A stretch of DNA of 64,000 nt from contig JAMYGW020000007.1 in assembly GCA_025617375.2 (NCBI GenBank), positions 1,178,001 to 1,242,000 on the forward strand, in the 5' to 3' direction. Positions 1 through 11,774 of the stretch are shown here, piece after piece. This stretch comes from Acarospora socialis. Its lineage: Eukaryota; Ascomycota; Lecanoromycetes; Acarosporales; Acarosporaceae. The notes under the pieces are model-generated. The model did no database searches. It saw only the letters and a program-made list of their open reading frames with translations, and was not told the origin of the DNA. The position numbers were made by a program, and so were the translations under genes. The first letter of the stretch is position 1; each line of letters starts with the position of its first letter.

Positions 1-396
1 AGCCAAGCTTCCAATACGTAGTTCGAGCAACGTTACTTGGAGCTTCCAATCCGCCGAATGACTTGGCAACGAGATGAAATATCATCACCAGCTTCGCCCC
101 AAGCCTTGTCGGTAGCTTTCCCTCATCGAAGAATCCCTCTGTTACCTACCTACCCACCTATCTTACCTACATAGTCCAGGTAGTTACTACTTTCAAATCC
201 GGCGGGATTGGCAGTACATCGAGAGGAGAGCTCTTAGATAATAATGTGTAAGATATTAAACTCCAGTCCAGTGCGCAGAAGCTCCTTCTTCGTTTACGGC
301 CATATTTCGCATTTCTTCAACATCCATCCGTCTCCCTCGACATTCTCACCAGCCGCTGGGCATACTACTACTCGGCAGTACAGCTGACACAGCATT
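1..396. other. Intergenic / 5' flank
   Basis: No coding feature is visible. A run of CTACCTACCTACCCACC-type sequence lies at about 145-172. The stretch ends at the start codon of the Ca2+/H+ exchanger and probably contains its promoter and 5' UTR. Confidence 0.5.
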
Positions 397-1892
397 ATGG
401 AGAATGCAGCTGCTATAGGGATTAAGTCTAAATTCAATCGGCACGCCATGACTAGATCGTACTCGCGTACGCGCGGCGACAGCGCACCCATTGAGAGTAA
501 TGGGTCGTTCGGACCTAACGAACATACCAGTCTCTTTGGACGGACGGAAAGTACGCCTCTATACGAGGACCCCAGACCTTGGGTTCGATGGCCAATGTAC
601 ACCTACCATGTCACGAAAGAGACGCTGTTGAGCAACTATGTGAACGTGCTGCTAGTGTTTGTCCCACTGGGCATTATTGCTGGGGCAATGGGATGGAGCC
701 CTACGGCCGTGTTCATCCTGAACTTCCTCGCTATCATCCCGTTGGCGGCGTTGTTGAGCTTTGCGACGGAGGAGTTATCAGTGAAACTCGGACAAACTCT
801 CGGAGGACTTCTCAATGCAACGTTCGGCAATGCGGTGGAGCTCATTGTGAGTGGTGCTTCATACTGCTGAGGGTACACCAGCTGACCGCGAGCTCTCACG
901 TGGACAGGTAAGTATTGTTGCGCTCAAGAACGGCGAGATACGCATTGTCCAGTCCAGCATGCTGGGCAGTATTTTGTCGAACATCCTCTTGGTACTGGGC
1001 TGCTGCTTTCTGGCCGGCGGCATCCAGCATCATGAACAGAAATTCAACGAGACGGTAGCTTCTACCATGTCATCCTTGATGGCAGTCGCATCTGCATCCC
1101 TGATCATCCCAGCGACGCTTTACGCCGCGTTGGCGAGGTCCAAATCCGACTCTGAGGAAACCTTACTCATCCTCTCGCATGGGACGGCAATCATCCTGCT
1201 CATTCTATACGTAATGTATCTGGTTTTCCAGCTTCGGACGCATACAGACCTATTTGATGAGGAGCAGCGTCAAGAGGGAGGTGGTGATGCCGACGGAGAG
1301 GAACATGAAGACCACATTCTTAGCCCATGGGCAGCTGGCGTGGCACTGGTTGTGATAACTGTCGCCGTGGCGGTCTGCGCTGAGTATCTCGTTGACAGCA
1401 TCGACTCTATCGTGGAGACTGCTCATATTAGCAAAACTTTCATTGGACTCATCCTACTACCCATCGTCGGAAACGCGGCAGAACATGTTACGGCTGTTGT
1501 TGTAGCGCTGAAGGATAAAATGGACCTTGCCATTGGTGTCGCCATTGGCAGCAGCATGCAAATTGCGTTGCTGGTCACGCCTTTCCTGGTCCTTTTAGGA
1601 TGGGCCATTGACCAGCCAATGACCCTGCACTTCGAGACTTTCGAGACAGTAGTCTTCTTCCTGAGCGTTCTGGTTACGAACTATCTGATCCAGGATGGAA
1701 AGTCAAATTACTTAGAAGGAGCGATGCTGCTCGGAACGTATGTATCACACTGATAACGGCCTCGGACAGAGCAGAGATGCTAAAGTGCTGCTTAGGTACA
1801 TCATCATTGCTCTCGCATTTTACGTATATCCAGACGACGCTGGTAATATTGGGGGTAAGGATATCCCTTCGGTCATGAATCTCTTCAGATGA
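397..1892 (+). CDS. VCX1: Vacuolar Ca2+/H+ exchanger, CAX/VCX1 family
   Basis: Predicted to move Ca2+ into the vacuole in exchange for protons. Exons 397-846, 908-1737 and 1796-1892 give 458 aa, a usual length for fungal CAX proteins. The two alpha-repeat signatures of the family are present: GNAVELIVS, completed exactly by the first splice (150 codons then GTGAGT...ACAG), and [17 protein letters not shown] in the second half. About ten hydrophobic segments follow a soluble N-terminus of roughly 75 residues, and an acidic loop ([18 protein letters not shown]) separates the halves, as is typical of CAX. The second intron (GTATGT...TTAG) restores a last membrane segment, [12 protein letters not shown], before the stop. 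The ATG at 397 is the first in the frame. The family is clear; the exact metal and membrane are inferred from homologues. Confidence 0.9.
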
Positions 1893-2406
1893 GACTGCAA
1901 TCGGCGAGCTCCGGCTGAGTTTAACTTCCTTGTATGTATTGTTTCCAAGACTTCGGACTACGAGGGCCCCCGCCAGGCCCTGGGCGCATCAGGGCGAAGG
2001 AGCAACGGAGCTTTCACTTCTACGTATGTTGTAACTGCCCATGTTTGCAGGGCGTTTCTGGCACTTGTTTACACCTTTTTCCTGTTCTCTCGAACGGTTA
2101 AAATTCCCTATTTTGAGGTTCCATACCGAAGTCAATAAGACTATCATGAGACCGGATTGGATAGACAAGTCTTCGAACAAAAACGGTGTTGAACGTAGCT
2201 TCGTACTTTATGAGTCGTCTTTCAAGGCTGGCTTGGCGGATCATGAATGACTCATTGATTAGTCATACACTTAGCGGACGGTCATAGTGGGCATCTAATG
2301 AATCTGATCGGGGATGTGAACTTTGCCTGAAGCATCTCAATAATCCAGACGTAACAGACGATACCTTACCGTACTATTCATTGTCACTCGTACTTCGAAA
2401 ACACCA
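1893..2406. other. Intergenic
   Basis: Convergence of one 3' UTR and the next promoter. No gene or repeat is visible. Confidence 0.5.
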
Positions 2407-3549
2407 ATGCCTCCAAGAGTTCCACTTCCTCGTGTTCGTCGTGCAACTCCCTTCCGTCAGAGACCATCAATATCACCGCTCGACAATCCTTTTCGCCAGA
2501 GACTGGCGCCGAACCGATCAATTACCGCAAACGAAAAGCCTCTGCCAATCGCTGAAGATCAGGGCAAAGGTTCCAACCAAGACCAATTGCCCCACGTCAG
2601 CGAAGAAGCTGCTGCCATAGGCCAGACCACCGGTGAGGGTGGGCCGGATATCGAACAGGGGACGCCAGTGCAAGAGGTCAAGACCCATTACAAGACCTAG
2701 ATATTCTCAGGATGGTGCGCTGATGTCCTCTTGTAGATCTTGAAGCGTAACGAAGAAGCTCAAGAGAAGGCTCCAAAAGTTATTCAGGAAGAGATCAAGC
2801 CCTCAGCACCGAAGGGAACAAGATCATATTCTACGACAGCACGGCGATCCCAAGAAGCGTTGGTTACTCAAACCGACAACGCCGTCGAGTCGCAAGATAA
2901 TACACTTGACCTACCGGCGTTGCCCATCCCAAGTCATGCGAACTTGAAGCATCGTTACGATCCTGTGATCCATCAAGTTACAAATCTCCTCATGAAGGAC
3001 GGAAAGCTGAGTGTTGCTCAGAGGGTACGCTCGTCAGTTCTCTCACGTCTCCCGGTTCAAACCAACCGATCAAGCGTCAAATGGTTTGGAGGCTGATTAT
3101 CTGGCGCATAGAACATGTCTATGATACTTTCGCACCTCCGAACCGCACCGCCTCCCGCTGTCAACCCTGATCGGCCCTTGCTCCCTGGTTCTCCACCCCC
3201 ATCGCACCTTCCCCTGAACCCGATACTGTACCTTACCTTAGCAATTGATTCTGTGGCCCCGCTCCTTCGGATACGGTCTCAAAGGGGTGCTGCGGGTGGT
3301 GGTGTGGCGCTGCAGATCCCCGTACCTCTAGGATTGCGGCAGCGAAGGAGACAAGCGGTGCAGTGGATCCTCGATGCGGCGACCAAACGAAAAACGCGTG
3401 GCAGCGGCAGAGGAGGCTTTGCACAGAAAGTGGCCGAGGAGCTGATATCGGTGGTGGAGGGAAGGAGTGGTGTTTGGGAACGGCGGAGTGGAGCTCATAG
3501 GCTCGGTGTTAGCGCTCGAGCCAATCTTACGTTTGGTAGGCGGCGGTGA
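2407..3549 (+). CDS. RSM7: Mitochondrial small-subunit ribosomal protein uS7m
   Basis: Component of the small mitoribosomal subunit, binding the 3' domain of the rRNA. Exons are 2407 to 2667 or 2676, then 2737-3024 and 3112-3549, giving about 330 aa. The C-terminal two thirds is a clear S7 domain: RYDPVIHQVTNLLMKDGKLS, then after the second intron NMSMILSHLRT, LAIDSVAPLLRIRSQRGAAG, VPLGLRQRRRQAVQWILDA and the basic tail GVSARANLTFGRRR. The N-terminal 100 residues are rich in Arg, Pro and Ser, fitting a mitochondrial targeting region followed by a fungal extension. The first donor is ambiguous (GTGCAA at 2668 or GTCAAG at 2677, both phase 0); the acceptor at 2736 follows a good CTGAT branch site. 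The second intron is 3025-3111. Confidence 0.9.
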
Positions 3550-4840
3550 CGGAGCTTGTGTATAACGACACTCTAGATATTGTACATTCGGTGCCATACC
3601 CTCCTTCCATATGCCCTTTACAGAATAAGACGTTGCTGTGCCTCATGGAGACTCTAGGCCCAGAGTCACACGCATAGTGGCTCACAGCTTGGCAACACAG
3701 TTTGGGCTCTAAACACCATAGCCACAATGATATTTGAGTTGCCCGTGGATGGACTGTTGTGTTTTGTTTTCTTTTGGTCTCAAGAACAAGGGAGGATCGC
3801 TTATTGCATGAAGATGGGCTGACCGCATGCATAAGCTGAAGACATTTGATCAACACAGAGTAAAGCATGTGTGATCAGTCACTCTACATAGTGCTAGATA
3901 ACAACGGCTGAGCTCATCTCCCCACGAAGGCTTACACCCCTTTGAGTGCTTTCAAGCTCAAGGGTGGATGGAGGAGACTTGGCAGTGAAGTCAGTGGTGG
4001 CTGTACTTTCTCAGCACGAGTGAACGGTAATTATAATAAGGTAATGAACGTTAACCATATGTTTTACGCAGCTGTATCCTGGCTCTATGATGCAACGCTT
4101 ATGTTCTAGCCTGAAATGATGCCACCCTTTTCCTCCCACCACCCACCAAACTCCCGTCTTAATCATATCATACCTGACGACACTTAGACCTAGTCCACGG
4201 AAGAGCAAATTGATATAAGACTGTGACACCCTTCACTCTTCTAGATATCAATTGTCAATAGTGCCATGATCCTCCCATGATGAGGTCTGCCAGAGGAGTT
4301 ACATCATCGTATGAATCCCGACATGTGAATACGCTTATCCCGCTTTACTCCACTCTACTCGACTTTCCCCCCGGCCGTTGCTGCGATTAAGGTTCGGCCC
4401 ATCGCGAGCTCCACCATAAACGATGGTTGTGCAATCCTAAGGAGACGCTCTCACTTCAGCAGGAATTCAAATCTGAGAAGTCGCCTCCCATTCACGTGGC
4501 AGGAAACCGCAATCAACGTCGACGTGGTTGCCGCGTGAGGCGATTGCCATTTCACGTCATGTTTTGATGCCTTTCAGTCTTGGCGCAAACACCCTCAAGC
4601 AAGCTACCGCCTTCTAAGGCGGACAATCTTGAGACAAGCACAAGTCTTGGCTGTATCGCGAACACTGTCGGTGGTCTTCTTGCCTCTGGTCTTGTTGGCA
4701 GCCGACAATGACAGTTCAGATTTCATAGTAGCTCTCACTGTCGGCCTCGTCGTCCTATGCAGAGTTGAGCCCCATCACCTGTCTTTAGTACACGACCACG
4801 ATACACATCACCACTCGTCATCTCTGGACTGTTGCCCAAG
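3550..4840. other. Intergenic, 1.3 kb
   Basis: No coding region could be supported. The last 250 bases are CT/CA-rich and probably contain the promoter of the downstream gene. Confidence 0.5.
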
Positions 4841-7342
4841 ATGTCTCTCGAATCAGCCCTGGACGAAGAGCGGCGGGAAGTTATGGACATACTGGAGGGC
4901 AGAACCGGATCGGCTCGAAGCGCAAGTGGTGCAAATTCGACGGCTTTCGGTCAGAACGGGCGAACAGCAAGCCCAGCAGCACCCGTACGCAGTATGCTAG
5001 ATGTGGAGGGCCCAGCTATATCAAGCCGCACATCTGGTGCAGGCCGCAGAGCTGATGCCACGAGTCCGCCACCGAACAGGTCGTCCAGGCCTCCAAGCGT
5101 ACGAAGTGTGCGAAGCCTTCTGGACCCAGATGTTACCGGTCCACCCCCAACACTCTATACACACAGCGCCACCACTTCGCCAATCCAACCTCATCCCCCC
5201 AGCGGCGGCCTTCATCGAGCTCAATCCGACGCCTCTGCACATCCACCCGATGGGAGACGTCGCGTGCCCAGCGACCGGGATAGAGGCATCAATCCGAACT
5301 CAGATTACCAATTTGAAATGCTTCCTAGCATTGCATCACATGCCTTACCGAAACGTGTTACTCAAGGAGGCAAGAAGTCAAGCATCCTGCCAAGTGCCAT
5401 GGCTTCGATCATGCAAGGCCAAGAATTGGGGCCGTTACCTAGAGGGAGAGACAGAGGTCGGCACAATTCTACTGCAGGCATCATCGGAGCTAAATCGAAA
5501 TCTCCGTCATCTCGTCTCGGCAATCGTCCACAGTCTCCTGGCGGGAGCATACTGAACACCAATTCCTTCAACCTTATGCCAACTCCTGGAAAGTTCGTCA
5601 CCGATGGTGGGAAGGTCATCGATCTGAACAACGCATACCGGCGACTTTCAGACGCCGCGTTGTTGAAGTCAGGAGGCAACCTATCCAATCTCCCAGTTCG
5701 CCAGAGTTCAGAACGACGGGTACGTGCCGACAGCGGAGAAGCACTGTCACCCACTGGTGGAATTCGACTGCAGAAGGATTACTATAACGAGGACGATGAT
5801 GACGCTGCCATTGAGAGTAGCGACGAAGACAAGGAGGCGAGTTCTGGTGATGAGCCGTGGGGTTCGGAAAACCTGAGAGGTAGAAGGCGGAGTCGAAAGA
5901 AGAGAGACCCTGGAAGTTCAGAAGCGGACTGGGAAGATAGTGACAATGACGGGTCACTGAAGGGCGATGCGGGTGGTACACTAGGTATGGGAAGGACACA
6001 ACACCCTAGGAAGGTTAAGAGTCTACTCGCTGCAGCAGAAGAAGAACGTAAGATCCCCCTCCAATGCACGATTTGCCATATAAGACTACAAATCTGAATC
6101 CAAGATCAAGGCTTGAGCGTATCCTCGCAATACAAAGTTAGATCATTGCTTGAACCTACTGTCACGGTGACTGGACCAGGTGGAGAGAGACTGGCGGCTA
6201 AGAAACCAGGAGTCCATCCCAGTACCAGCTACGACCATACAGCTTCAGGCTTGAGCTCGCCGATGACCTCTGACACCGAAGCCGAACTCACGGACATCCG
6301 ACGAGCGCAAAGAATGAGCGTCAACATATCTCCTATCGACAACTCGATCGAGCATCGACTCATCCGAACGGTGATCCGTGGGGAGTTCTCCAAGATGCAG
6401 CAAGAAGCCGAGGAAGGTTCACGCAGGCTGAGGACATACCTCGTCGCAACCGACTTGAGCGATGAAGCCGCGTATGCACTCGAATGGACGATAGGTATAG
6501 TCCTAAGGGACGGCGACACGCTGATAGCAGTCTACGCCATCGACGAAGAAAGTGGCAACGGCAAGGGGGGTGACGGCGAGAGCATCCACGGCGTCGGTAT
6601 CGGCGAAGGAGCAAAGGCCATGCAAGACACGGCCGCAGCTATCGGCTCCTTGACAGCAGCAGCCACTCAGAATGCATACTCGAAGCCCGCACCATCTCCG
6701 CTCGCTGCGGGTTCTCTACTCCCGGGCACGGATAGCAAGGGGGGATCGGTCGACTCGCGGAACATGTCCAAGGCGGAAACGGAGAGGTATCGTGCTATCG
6801 AAGACATTTCGCAGCGCTGCATCCGGTTGGTCAGGAAAACCAAGCTCCAAGTGCGCATCGCTGTCGAAGTCATCCACTGCAAGAGTGCCAAGCGTCTCAT
6901 TACGGAAGCGGTAGGGCAACTACTCCGCACCCCAGACCCAGCACACATTACAATATGACTAACATACATCCAACAGATCGACGGTCTCGAACCCACGATG
7001 GTCATCCTCGGTTCGCGCGGCCGCAGCGCATTAAAAGGGTACGTCTCGCACCATTCCATATCCCCTTATCCGCACCCTTTACAGTTCCCTTCTAACCCCG
7101 CCCCCTCCCCCCAATCCATCCGTTTCCCTCCGACACACCAAATAAACCCAGAACACTGACCTCTTGTCTTTCACAGCGTTCTCCTCGGCTCCTTCTCCAA
7201 CTATCTCGTCACCAAATCCTCCGTCCCCGTCATGGTGGCGCGCAGGCGCTTGAAGAAACACGCCAAAGATCGGAAAATCAATCCGCGGCTCTCGAACAAT
7301 TTGACGAATCCGAGCCGGTTGGAGACGGCGAAGATTGATTGA
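4841..7342 (+). CDS. Universal stress protein (UspA) domain protein
   Basis: Exons 4841-6047, 6105-6910, 6977-7038 and 7177-7342 give 746 aa. Residues 1-500 are disordered, Ser/Pro/Arg-rich, with an acidic patch (EDDDDAAIESSDEDKEASSG). The Usp domain lies at about 505-715: it starts RRLRTYLVATDLSDEAAYAL and ends at VILGSRGRSALKGVLLGS, followed by FSNYLVTKSSVPVMVARRR. The final part carries the G-x2-G-x9-G-S nucleotide-binding pattern of ATP-binding Usp proteins, assembled across the last intron. A serine-rich insertion of about 90 residues separates the domain halves, as is common in filamentous fungi. The ATG at 4841 is preferred because the few codons upstream have no ATG. The second acceptor could be 6104 or 6110, both in phase. 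Function beyond nucleotide binding is unknown. Confidence 0.85.
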
Positions 7343-8058
7343 TGGATTCATTATTGCGTTCTGCCGCCATATCTCTGTCTTGGGAGGGAGGAGAGGGTAT
7401 TGGGTTTCAAGGGTGGATAGCGCGTGATGGGAGGTCAAGGTACACAGCAGCTATATCCGTGGGTACAGCAATGGAAGGAAGGAAGGAAGGCTCGTGGCTT
7501 CAGACTGGCGTTCGTGGGATTTTTCGTGACAGAGCTTCTCAGTGGTATACATAGCGTGGGCGGTGGACAGCAAGCGGCTTGGACTACGAGGTATAAGCCC
7601 TGCTATGATGAGTCTTTTCCGTCGTTTCCTTAGACGCCGATAATGAGCTTTTAATGTTGTACGGCTACCGTATAGCGCTATTCTACTCTCCTCTATTTCA
7701 AACACTCTCGTTTCTGCTTAACTTATATGAGTAGTGTGGTGAACTCGGCCAAGGAGTACAAGACGCCAGCGACATAATATCTTAGCCTGCTCTAAACTCG
7801 ATCATAGATGTGTGTGTATAATGCCCGACTTCCGTCCGCCAGGCGGGGAGTAATTGTATCCGCCATTTAGAGCCGCGGCTCGCTTTTGGTTTTCTTCAGC
7901 ATGGAGGGCCGAAACTGGGAGCACCGTAAAGTTCGGGTTCGACTTCAGCAGCTCGGCTGCTACGACCGTGTGCCGTATCTTCGCCGTTTCGACCGTTAAC
8001 AAGAACAAGCTTCGCTTTCGAATACGCCCTTGAGGAACGCCTACCCCATACAAAAGCC
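7343..8058. other. Intergenic between convergent genes
   Basis: 3' flanks of two convergent genes. It contains a short (GGAA)n run at 7473-7490. Nothing else is recognised. Confidence 0.5.
7473..7490. repeat. (GGAA)n microsatellite
   Basis: GGAAGGAAGGAAGGAAGG, just over four units. Confidence 0.8.
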
Positions 8059-9051
8059 TCACCCCTCTCCCTTCACATTCTCCTTGTCGCTCTCCCGTCG
8101 CTTCTGCCTATGCTTATGTCTATGCCTATGCTGCCGCTCTTTCGCCTCTCCCTCTCGCCTCCCCCTTCCCTCCTCACCCAGACCCTCCCTATCCCTCCGC
8201 CTCCGATCCCTCTCCTCTCCCTTCCCCCTCTTCGCCCGTTCAGTGCTTTTACGCTTGCCCCTCGTCGTCTTCCTCCCCTTCCCCTCCCTCCCCTCCACAG
8301 CCTCCACCTCCAACCTCCTCCTCACCCCTTCCTCCAAAACCCATGGCCCATCCAACACCTCCATCCGAAACCTTACCCCCTCCTCCCAAGCCCTCACCTC
8401 CGCATCCGTCGACTCCACCACCGCGATCCGCTCCAGGACCAACTGCTTCGTCCCCCTGAACTCGCCGATGCCACCTTTCGCTTTCACGACGGTGCCGACA
8501 TCCACGCCCTCCAGCGAGAGAAGATTTCCGCTCGGACTGACCGCGGTGGCGGTGGCGGTGGCGGCGGTCAGTGATTCGGGGGGAGGGGGAGGGTGATTGG
8601 TAGACGCTTCTTCCGCAGCGGGGGCTGTCGGATTGGGGGTCTTGGCGCAGGTGAGTTCGATGGTGGCGCCGGAGCTGTCATCGAGCGTCAGGACGAGACG
8701 GCGCTCGTACCAGTCGAGCGCGACGATGGCGCCGACGAGCCGGATCCATTTGATCGGGTGGTTGAGGCGGAAGTAGAGGTTTTGGCCTGTTGCGGAGGAG
8801 AAGGCGGGGTGCGTTAACGTGGGATTTATTGAGCGGGAAAAGGGTGTTGGGGTGGGAGGAGAAAGCTGAATGTGAGAGGTAACAATGATGAGATGAGTGT
8901 AGGGGACGGACATACCTTCAAAGCCCGGCCTTGTAGTCAGGGCGTGCACGTCGGCGGCGGTGAGTCGGGCCCAGGTGTGGTAGGTGGGCGAAAGGGCGAA
9001 GCAGTAGGCTGGGTAGAATGTCAGGGGAGGGCCGGGGTTGGTGTTGTTCAT
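8059..9051 (-). CDS. STN1: CST complex subunit Stn1 (telomere capping, OB-fold)
   Basis: Binds single-stranded telomeric DNA with Ten1 to protect chromosome ends and regulate fill-in synthesis. Exons (minus strand) 9051-8916 and 8786-8059 give 287 aa. The Stn1 N-terminal OB-fold is recognisable: FYPAYCFALSPTYHTWARLT, then across the 129-nt intron GFEGQNLYFRLNHPIKW, then IRLVGAIVALDWYERRLVLT and LDDSSGATIEL. After a Pro/Thr/Ala-rich insertion the fold resumes (GTVVKAKGGIGEFRGTKQLV). The C-terminal 90 residues are extremely Arg/Lys/Glu-rich low complexity, ending in His-Arg repeats, and probably unstructured. The splice is phase 1 (GAAG|GTATGT ... AACAG|GCCAA), and unspliced reading would insert a Pro/Thr-rich stretch into the OB-fold. 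Confidence 0.88.
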   Translation of the reverse strand: MNNTNPGPPLTFYPAYCFALSPTYHTWARLTAADVHALTTRPGFEGMSVPYTHLIIVTSHIQLSPPTPTPFSRSINPTLTHPAFSSATGQNLYFRLNHPIKWIRLVGAIVALDWYERRLVLTLDDSSGATIELTCAKTPNPTAPAAEEASTNHPPPPPESLTAATATATAVSPSGNLLSLEGVDVGTVVKAKGGIGEFRGTKQLVLERIAVVESTDAEVRAWEEGVRFRMEVLDGPWVLEEGVRRRLEVEAVEGREGKGRKTTRGKRKSTERAKRGKGEERDRRRRDREGLGEEGRGRREGEAKERQHRHRHKHRQKRRESDKENVKGEG

Positions 9052-9635
9052 GGCATCTTTGGAGGCTGGGTGAGTGTCTGCGGGAGCGCGCTGGTGAATC
9101 GCGGTGACAAGGATCGGTGTTGAGGGCTTCGGGACTTGAGCTGAGGTCCACTGGGATGATGTTTACACCACGTGACTTCGGATCGAATTCAAAGAAACGG
9201 CACCTGTAGTTGCCATAACTAAACTAGACCAAAAGATCTCTAGAAAGCGATGTCAGATCGCTTTCTCTACAGGCACTTATAAACTGTCTATTTCCTACAG
9301 ACGCTATACCTGCTATGAAGTAGAGCATAGGATCATACTGATACGCAAGCGTATTTGATGATGTTGACTAATGCGTAACCATTCGCAGAATCACTAATTG
9401 CTTACGTGGGAGGAGATAAGGATGTGCTCTTGCTCCTTCATTGTCGTTTCACTTATGTTCAGGTTGAGGTTAATATATCAGCTGCAATTGAAGCCATATA
9501 ATTCACAAGCTATCTATCTATCTCTTTGTTTATCTACTATTGTACTCCGTATTTTCGGGCACTACTCGTGATAGCCTCCTATCATTCCCTCTCAGTTCTA
9601 AATTTCGACCATCTCTCTCCACTGAAATCAACCTA
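9052..9635. promoter_or_regulatory. Divergent intergenic region (STN1 / reductase)
   Basis: 584 bp between two divergently transcribed start codons, so it should hold both promoters. AT-rich around 9470-9540, with TATCTATCTATCTCT. No specific site can be assigned. Confidence 0.4.
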
Positions 9636-10637
9636 ATGGCTCGCAATTCAGTCCTCATCACCGGCTGCAGCGCCGGCGGCATCGGCTTCGCCCTAGCACT
9701 AGCCTTCCAAAAGCGAGGTCTCCACGTCTTCGCCACAGCTCGTACGCTGTCGAAGATGGCCGACCTTGAAAAGCTCCCGAACATCACCCTGCTCTCTCTC
9801 GACGTCACCTCGTCCTCTAGTATCGCCGCCGCCGTCGATGCCGTTCAGGTCAAGACCGGCGGAACGCTAGACTACCTCGTCAACAACTCCGGCAGCGGCT
9901 TCGTCATGCCGGTCCTGGACGCCGACATCGACGAGGCACGGCGCATGTTCGAAGTCAATCTTTTCGGCGTACTGGCCGTGACGCAAGCGTTCGCCCCGCT
10001 CGTTATAGCCGCTAAGGGAACCATTGTTAACAATAGCTCCATCGGCGGCTGTCTTTACTTGCCGTTCATTGGTAAGGCGCAACATCCAACCCTCCCTTCC
10101 TCTCTCCACTCGGGATGTCTAAATACTATACCTATGCGGGAAGAACACGCTAACGGTACTCACCAGGCATCTACGCAGCCTCCAAAGCAGCACTGACATC
10201 CCTCAGCGAGACCCTGCGCATCGAAATGGCGCCCCTCGGCGTCAAAGTCGTCACCACCATGGCCGGCGGCGTCACTACCAACTTCTTCACCAACGCACCC
10301 GATTATCACCTCCCGCCGACGTCGCGCTACATGCCGGTGGAAAAGACCATTGCGCAGTTGGCTAAAGGCATGGACCCAGCTATGCAGGTCACGGCGGAAA
10401 CGTATGCGCAGAAGGTGGTCGGTGACGTCCTTGGTGGCGCGAGTGGGAAGATTTGGAGGGGAGGGATGGCGACCACGGCGTGGTGGGTGGTGATGTTGAT
10501 GCCGACTTGGTTACTTGTAAGGGTGATGAGGGTAGGTGGAGGTGGGAGTTAGCGCTGACAGTGTGCAGGATAGGATGCGGATGCGCCAGAACGGGTTGGA
10601 TACATTCGGCAGGACCGGGCGAGCCGGCAAGGCGTAA
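9636..10637 (+). CDS. Short-chain dehydrogenase, AYR1-like (1-acyl-DHAP reductase type)
   Basis: Exons 9636-10071, 10167-10516 and 10569-10637 give 284 aa. Classical SDR features: cofactor motif TGCSAGGIG at residues 8-16, NNSG (residues 88-91), and catalytic YAASKAA (Y-x3-K) just after the first splice. A C-terminal hydrophobic stretch (TTAWWVVMLMPTWLL) fits membrane or lipid-droplet association, as in Ayr1. The third exon (DRMRMRQNGLDTF...) replaces a Gly-rich read-through of the second donor GTAAGG and looks like the family's C-terminus. Ayr1 reduces 1-acyl-dihydroxyacetone phosphate with NADPH in phosphatidate synthesis. The substrate here is inferred from resemblance only; related SDRs act on other lipids or steroids. 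Confidence 0.85.
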
Positions 10638-11774
10638 CAATCGTGGACGGGGCACGAGAGCTTCCCCTATTGATGTTGATAATTCCGGCCCAAGGGATCC
10701 GGCGCCGCAAAGGGTTTCATGTCCGAATTATGCTTCCAAGATCCAACTGTGTCTCCATCTGGCTATCTCGGAATTTGCTTCGACGTTCCCTTGCACACAC
10801 CAAGTTAAAGACATTTCAATACATCACGGGCCGGAGCAGATAATGCTCCATAGTTTGGCGAGTGAGTGGCAACGGGTTATGCTTGGTAGGATATAGATAG
10901 GATTGCCCTAATTCTCTGCTACCAACTTTGTCACAATCATATCGTCGGAGGATAATGCTCTCACAACACAGCAGACTCTATCTTCAAACTACGTGAGCAG
11001 ATATGATGAATCCTCTGTCTGTGAAGGGACTTCCAACGAAGATCGTACGCCTACTCAATGCTTCCGCCAATTACCTCACCTTCTCCGCCCGGCCTCCAGT
11101 TCAAGATATCGGGAAAGTTACTGATCCCAACAAACTCATCCAATATCCATCGCGCCTCGAAACCACCACATATCAAGACTCTCAAACCCAACCCCTTTAC
11201 CCTAGCACCCATCTCACCGATCCGTCTCCTTACCCACGTACTATGGTCAAAGTGCAGTCTCAGCAAACAACGGTCTAGATCTAGCCGTGGGTCTAGGTAG
11301 GTGGATTGGACCCAGGAAGAGGAAGGGCGAAACGAGAGGTGAAGGAGCGGAAGACGTGCAGAAGAGAAAAAGAGGGAGGTGAGGTGTGAGAAGGAAGAGG
11401 ATCGATCCGAAGGGCGGGAAGAAGACGGAGATAGGATTGAGAAAGCAAAGAGCGAAAGAGGGGAAGAGAAGTAACATTTCGGTTCGGAGTCGAGGGTGTA
11501 GGCTATGTGGCCCTATAGTGGCAAAGGTCGTTAGGGTAGAATACGGTAAGGAAAGGTGCGTCGCCTGTTATCGAATCCATTTACTGGACGTACAGAGGAG
11601 TAACGACAGGAATCTTGTCCAGAACTAACGCAATGAAGTCCATTGAACTCAAGAAATCAATTGAAAGCGCTCAGTCGAGACTCACCAACAACAATCCTTA
11701 TTAGAACGTATTAGCCGGTAACTACTGCCTCCATCAGATCATGATGCGATTCAGCAGTACGCCCCCTCATCCCA
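10638..11774. other. Intergenic, 1.1 kb
   Basis: Between convergent genes. A purine-rich stretch (GGAAGAGGAAGGG type) lies at about 11310-11470. No gene could be supported on either strand. Confidence 0.5.

Noticed and set aside
8030-8596. Long plus-strand frames, Leu/Ser/Pro-rich
   Set aside because: Antisense shadow of the low-complexity C-terminus of STN1.
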